Origin: Bradyrhizobium sp. NP1
Lineage (GTDB): Bacteria; Pseudomonadota; Alphaproteobacteria; Rhizobiales; Xanthobacteraceae
NCBI RefSeq assembly: GCF_030378205.1
Contig: NZ_CP127385.1
Coordinates: 62,001-126,000 of the forward strand
Direction: 5' to 3'
DNA: 64,000 bases
Shown here: piece by piece, positions 60,497-64,000 of the stretch
Numbering within the stretch: position 1 is the stretch's first letter
How the letters are laid out: each line of letters begins with the position of its first letter
Notes under the pieces: generated by a model
Database searches by the model: none
What the model was told of the DNA's origin: nothing
The model's input: only the letters and a program-made list of their open reading frames with translations
Made by a program: the position numbers and the translations under genes

Positions 60497-60576
60497 TTGA
60501 CGACCGTCAAAATTTATTTTGACAAACGTCCAATAGAAGCTTGACGATTGTCAAGGCGAAACTTGACGACCGTCCG
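60497..60576. promoter_or_regulatory. Array of four TetR-type operators at 22-bp spacing
   Basis: TTGAC(GA/AA)(CC/AC/TT)GTC(AA/CAA/CC) sites begin at 60497 (TTGACGACCGTCAA), 60519 (TTGACAAACGTCC), 60541 (TTGACGATTGTCAA) and 60563 (TTGACGACCGTCC). Each is a near-perfect inverted repeat TTGAC-N4-GTCAA. The starts are exactly 22 bases apart, about two turns of the helix. The array lies in the 257-base divergent region between the SDR and TetR genes. Confidence 0.85.
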
Positions 60577-60638
60577 GAAAGATGGTTGCGGTGACTGCGG
60601 ACGCCGCCACAGTGGATCGCGGCGAGGAAGGAAACGGA

Positions 60639-61277
60639 ATGGCGCGGCGGGCATTGAGCGCGGCGGAGCGGGTGTCGGAAGCCGCCGAGGCGCTGCGGGA
60701 GGAGAAGTTCAACGCGCGTCGCATCGAGCTCGCGGAAGCGGCGCTCGAGACGCTTGCCGAGCTTGGCTTCGCGCGCACGAGCCTGCGCGACATCGCGCAG
60801 AACTCCGCGTTCACGCACGGCGTCTTCCACTATTATTTCAGCGACAAGCTCGACCTGATCTGCTGCTGCGTTCGGCACTACAAGGCGAAATGCGTGACGC
60901 GGTACGATGAGGTCACCGCAACGGCGCAAAGCCGCGACGAACTGATGGAAGGCTTTCTGGCGAAGCTCGCCGCCACGCTGCGCGATGACGCGCGGATGCA
61001 TCGGCTGTGGTACGACCTGCGCGCCCAGGCACTGTTCGAGGCTGCCTTCCGCAAGGACGTCACCGAGATCGACAAGAGCCTCGAAAACATGGTCTGGCGC
61101 GTTGCATCGCGCTATGCGGAGCTCGGCGGGAAGCAGCCGGCGGTTTCCTCCAGCGTGCTCTATGCGCTGTTCGACGGCCTGTTCCAGAACTATCTGCTAA
61201 AGCAGCTGTCGAACGATCCGGAGGCTGTCTCCGGCCTCATCGACGAGGTCAGGCGGCTGCTGCCGACCATCTGCTGA
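60639..61277 (+). CDS. TetR-family transcriptional regulator
   Basis: 212 residues from ATG 60639, which has a strong GAGGAAGGA site at 60624-60632; an ATG at 60582 would also be in frame but lies 6 bases after the fourth operator. The N-terminal helix-turn-helix is RIELAEAALETLAELGFART then SLRDIAQNSAFTHGVFHYYF. The ligand domain has no obvious signature. Divergent from the SDR operon, with four palindromic sites between, so it very probably controls that operon and itself. Confidence 0.9.
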   Translation: MARRALSAAERVSEAAEALREEKFNARRIELAEAALETLAELGFARTSLRDIAQNSAFTHGVFHYYFSDKLDLICCCVRHYKAKCVTRYDEVTATAQSRDELMEGFLAKLAATLRDDARMHRLWYDLRAQALFEAAFRKDVTEIDKSLENMVWRVASRYAELGGKQPAVSSSVLYALFDGLFQNYLLKQLSNDPEAVSGLIDEVRRLLPTIC

Positions 61278-61307
61278 AGACGGATAGCGGAAGCGGAAAG
61301 CGCGAAA

Positions 61308-61769
61308 TCAGGCCGCGCTTGCCGGCGGCAGCGCCAGCACCGAATAGATCGCGTGCGCGTCGCGCGAGGCGCGCAGCTTCTTGGCGATGTCCTGGTCGCG
61401 CAACAGGCGCGCGATCCGCGCCAGCGCCTTGAGGTGATCGGCGCCTGCGCCTTCGGGGGCAAGCAGGAGGAAGACCAGATCCACGGGCTGGCCGTCCATC
61501 GCCTCGAAATCAATCGGGCGCTCGAGCCGCGCGAACAGGCCGAAGATCTTCTCGAGCTTCGGCAGCTTGCCATGGGGGATGGCGACGCCGTAGCCGACCG
61601 CTGTGGTGCCGAGCTTCTCGCGCTGCAACAGCACCTCGAAGACCGCCCGCTCGTTCTGCCCGCTCAGGCTTGCCGCGCGCGCGGCCAATTCCTGCAGCGC
61701 CTGCTTCTTGCTGTTGACCTTCAACGCCGGGAGAATCGCCTCGGGTGCGACCAGATCGGTAATCGTCAT
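61308..61769 (-). CDS. ptsN: PTS IIA-like nitrogen regulatory protein
   Basis: EIIA-Ntr of the nitrogen phosphotransferase system, 153 residues. The phosphorylated His66 is in VGYGVAIPHGKLP. The rest is a regular EIIA(Fru)-type domain (LGTTAVGYG, FLLLAPEGAGADHLKALARIARLL). It regulates potassium transport and other processes by its phosphorylation state. The order rpoN-hpf-ptsN is conserved in proteobacteria. The 287 bases up to hpf hold no gene. Confidence 0.96.
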   Translation of the reverse strand: MTITDLVAPEAILPALKVNSKKQALQELAARAASLSGQNERAVFEVLLQREKLGTTAVGYGVAIPHGKLPKLEKIFGLFARLERPIDFEAMDGQPVDLVFLLLAPEGAGADHLKALARIARLLRDQDIAKKLRASRDAHAIYSVLALPPASAA

Positions 61770-62056
61770 GGGGCGTTCCGAGGTGAATGAACCGTCAGGT
61801 TGCGAAATAGGCCTTGGTGGGCCAGCGTCAAGGTGAGGATGGGGGAGGCGGGCCTCATGCCCGGGTCCTGATTGGGGGGGCTTCTACTCCAACGCCAGCC
61901 CCCTGCCAACACCCGCGACGCTGTTCCTGCACCATATCCTTAAATCCCGTAGATCCCCGGAATAGGCTCCAAAGAGGCCGATTTCGGCCGCGGTTGCCTG
62001 CTCGCGATCCGAGGCCGCTCCTGTGCCGGGCAGCGCCCCATGACCCTTTCAGCGTT

Positions 62057-62665
62057 TCACGCGCCGCCATCGACGACGGGCGGATCGACCCAGCCGACAT
62101 TGCCGTCCGCGCGCCGGTAGATGACGTTCACCCGGCCACTGGAGCCGTGCTGAAACACCAGACAGGGGGCGCCGGTCAAGTCCAATTCCAGCACCGCCTC
62201 GCTGACCGACATCCGCTTCAGCGTGGTGGTGGCTTCCGCAATGATGACCGGATTGTAGCCGGTGACCTCGTCATCGCCTTCCGCAGGGGCCTCGATCACG
62301 TAGCTCGACGCGTCGAGCGTCGGCGCCTCGATCTCGGCAAGCGCAGCCGAGGCCGCATAGGCCTTGCGCGCCGAACGGTCCTTGAGCCGGCTCTTGTAGC
62401 GGCGCAGCCGCTTCTCGATCATCAGCAGCGCCTGGTCGGCGCTGGCATAGGCGTCGGTCGCGTTCGACTCGGCCTCGAGCGTGATGCCCGAATCGAGATG
62501 CAGCGCGCAGTCGGTGCGGAAGCCGAAGCCGTCCTTGCTGAGCGTGATGTGGCCCGAGTAGTTGCCGTCGAAATACTTGCGCAGGACTTCCTCGGTACGC
62601 GCGTTGACGCGGCCGCGCAGCGCCTCGCCGACGCTGATGCTCTTGCCAGAAATCCGAAGGGTCAT
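62057..62665 (-). CDS. hpf: Ribosome hibernation-promoting factor, long form
   Basis: Stabilises 100S ribosome dimers in stationary phase. 202 residues from ATG 62665, with GAGG 8 bases upstream. The S30AE fold at 1-110 (MTLRISGKSISVGEALRGRV, ITLSKDGFGFRTDCAL, ADQALLMIEKRLRRYKSRLKD) is followed by a linker and the C-terminal dimerisation domain (MSVSEAVLELDLTGAPCLVFQH, GNVGWVDPPV). This two-domain size is the long HPF of most bacteria outside the enterics. Next to rpoN. Confidence 0.94.
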   Translation of the reverse strand: MTLRISGKSISVGEALRGRVNARTEEVLRKYFDGNYSGHITLSKDGFGFRTDCALHLDSGITLEAESNATDAYASADQALLMIEKRLRRYKSRLKDRSARKAYAASAALAEIEAPTLDASSYVIEAPAEGDDEVTGYNPVIIAEATTTLKRMSVSEAVLELDLTGAPCLVFQHGSSGRVNVIYRRADGNVGWVDPPVVDGGA

Positions 62666-62755
62666 GGCGATGCCTCGATCGATCTTTTCAGCAGGAGCAA
62701 GACTAATCCGATTTGGCAAAGGAGCAATATGTGGTGCAGCGCCGCTCTGCCGAAG

Positions 62756-64000
62756 TCAGGTCGGAAGCAGCAGCGAGCTCTGCTTCTCGCGACGCCGCTG
62801 CACCGACGAGGGGATGCGCATGGCCTCGCGATATTTCGCTACCGTCCGGCGGGCGATATCAATGCCGCCCTCGCGCAATCGTTCCACGATGGTATCGTCG
62901 GACAGGATGGCGGTCGACTCCTCTGCGTCGATCAGCCGCTTGATCTGGTGCCGCACCGCTTCCGCCGAATGCGCCTCGCCGCCATCGGCCGAGGCGATCG
63001 AGGCGGTGAAGAAATACTTCAGCTCGAACGTGCCGCGGTTGGTCGCCATGTATTTGTTGGCGGTCACGCGCGATACCGTCGATTCATGCATCTGGATCGC
63101 GTCCGCTACCGCCTTCAGATTGAGCGGGCGCAGATGCGCTACGCCATGGGTGAAGAAACCGTCCTGCTGGCGCACGATCTCGGTCGCCACCTTGAGGATG
63201 GTGCGGGCGCGCTGGTCGAGCGCGCGCACCAGCCAGGTCGCGTTCTGCAGGCAATCGCTGAAATAGGATTTGTCGCCGTCCTTGCGGATCGTCCGGGACA
63301 GCTCCGTGTAGTAGGTCTGGTTGACCAGCACGCGCGGCAACGTGTCGCTGTTGAGCTCGACATGCCAGCCGCCGTCCGCTCCGGGACGCACATAGACGTC
63401 GGGCACCACGGTCTGCGTCCGCGCGGTCGAGAATTTCAGCCCCGGCTTCGGATCGAGCCTGCGGATCTCGGCGATCATGTCGGCGATGTCGTCGTCGTCG
63501 ACGCCGCATAGTTTGCGCAAGGCCGCGAAGTCGCGCTTCGCCAGCACGTCGAGATGCTCGACCAGCGCCTGCATTGCGGGATCGTAGCGGTCGAGCTCGC
63601 GGAGCTGGTTGGCGAGGCATTCGCTCAAATTCCGCGCGCAGACGCCGGGCGGATCGAATTTCTGCAGCGCCGCGAGCACTGCGTCGACGTCCTGCTCCGC
63701 AGCACCGAGCCGTTCGGCAACCTGGCCGAGGTCGGGCGGCAGGTAGCCGGCCTCGTCGACGAGATCGATCAGGTACTGGCCGATCATGCGCTGGGCCGGC
63801 GCGGACAGCGCCACCGCAAGCTGCTCGGCAAGATGGTCGGCAAGCGTCACCTCGGCGGCGACGAAAGCCTCGAGGTTGTATTCCTCGTCATTGGAAGCAC
63901 CGCCGCCCCATTCGGTATAGGTGGTGGGCGCGGCGTCCTGCGCGTTGCGCGCCGCAGCCTCGGCCGGCTCCTCGGAAAAGACGTTGTCGAGCCCGGTGTC
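62756..64000 (-). CDS. rpoN: RNA polymerase sigma-54 factor, truncated by the window edge
   Basis: Alternative sigma factor for enhancer-dependent promoters. 414 residues are visible and the reading frame stays open to 64000, so the N-terminal activator-interaction region is cut off. Seen here: the acidic linker (NDEEYNLEAFV), the core-binding domain (PPGVCARNLSECLANQLRE, LDPKPGLKFS), and the DNA-binding part with the HTH (TVSRVTANKYMATNRGTFELKYFF) and the RpoN box ARRTVAKYRE near the C-terminus. The order rpoN, hpf, ptsN is the normal one. Rhizobia may carry two rpoN copies. Confidence 0.96.
   Translation of the reverse strand, partial: DTGLDNVFSEEPAEAAARNAQDAAPTTYTEWGGGASNDEEYNLEAFVAAEVTLADHLAEQLAVALSAPAQRMIGQYLIDLVDEAGYLPPDLGQVAERLGAAEQDVDAVLAALQKFDPPGVCARNLSECLANQLRELDRYDPAMQALVEHLDVLAKRDFAALRKLCGVDDDDIADMIAEIRRLDPKPGLKFSTARTQTVVPDVYVRPGADGGWHVELNSDTLPRVLVNQTYYTELSRTIRKDGDKSYFSDCLQNATWLVRALDQRARTILKVATEIVRQQDGFFTHGVAHLRPLNLKAVADAIQMHESTVSRVTANKYMATNRGTFELKYFFTASIASADGGEAHSAEAVRHQIKRLIDAEESTAILSDDTIVERLREGGIDIARRTVAKYREAMRIPSSVQRRREKQSSLLLPT

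Noticed and set aside
60497..60576. CRISPR array or tandem duplication
   Set aside because: The repeated part is only about 13 bases and palindromic, the unit is 22 bases and no cas gene is near. Phased operators explain it better.
62666..62755. Sigma-54 promoter before hpf
   Set aside because: TGGCA and GCAA are present near 62714, but the GG-N10-GC spacing of -24/-12 elements is not met on either strand.

Overview
The window is high-GC alphaproteobacterial chromosome, most likely Bradyrhizobium or a close relative (Nitrobacteraceae). The best marker is an Irr protein that keeps the GCPWHDV heme regulatory motif, next to fabA-fabB-fabI. Supporting markers are the block divL, tsaE-amgK, murU, addB, addA, trxA, the run aroA-cmk-rpsA-sppA-ihfB-trpFBA-accD-folC, and several palindromic intergenic repeats of the kind scattered through Bradyrhizobium genomes. 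I see no phage, transposase, integrase or CRISPR array. This is mostly core chromosome with a few accessory catabolic and transport genes.

Layout. 1-6.7 kb: pnp, a SnoaL-like protein, katG facing a divergent oxyR, and a GNAT. 6.9-11 kb: a GST, then fabI, fabB and fabA on the minus strand, divergent from irr. 11-18.3 kb: an SH3-domain secreted protein, a D-2-hydroxyacid dehydrogenase, a LysR/aldo-keto reductase pair, a MoeB-like E1 enzyme, a secreted protein with a degenerate trypsin fold, and a GNAT. 18.3-23.6 kb: mutM, then ubiE-ubiB-coaBC-dut; CoaBC carries an antitoxin-like N-terminal domain. 23.6-36.4 kb: divL (Tyr in place of the kinase His), a TsaE-AmgK fusion, a PilZ protein, a murU-like gene, addB, addA and trxA. 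36.4-47.9 kb: a minus-strand run read as aroA, cmk, rpsA, sppA, ihfB, a LapA-like protein, trpF, trpB, trpA, accD, folC. 48-49.8 kb: a FYDLN acid protein, tRNA-Ala(GGC) and divergent ohrR/ohr. 49.9-55.8 kb: a class III CoA transferase and a ugpBAEC-like importer whose binding-protein gene is bracketed by two copies of a double-hairpin repeat. 56-61.3 kb: hsp20-DUF1150 with a probable ROSE RNA thermometer, then a three-gene catabolic operon (SDR, saccharopine-dehydrogenase-like, acyl-CoA synthetase) divergent from a TetR gene. 61.3-64 kb: ptsN, hpf and the 5'-truncated rpoN.

How the genes work together. Three divergent regulator/target pairs (oxyR/katG, ohrR/ohr, irr/fabA) handle peroxide, organic peroxide and iron-heme signals. 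ubiE and ubiB act in ubiquinone synthesis. amgK and murU are a cell-wall recycling route placed beside the cell-cycle regulator divL. addAB repairs double-strand breaks. rpoN, hpf and ptsN form the usual sigma-54/PTS-Ntr group.

The most unusual points are: (1) an RHH/FitA-type antitoxin domain fused to CoaBC, with a perfect operator-like palindrome on its promoter; (2) four TTGAC-NNNN-GTC sites at exactly 22-bp spacing upstream of the TetR gene; (3) a cluster of four GANTC methylation sites just upstream of divL; (4) a ROSE-like thermometer before hsp20; (5) the repeats bracketing ugpB. All assignments come from reading the sequence; no database search was run.
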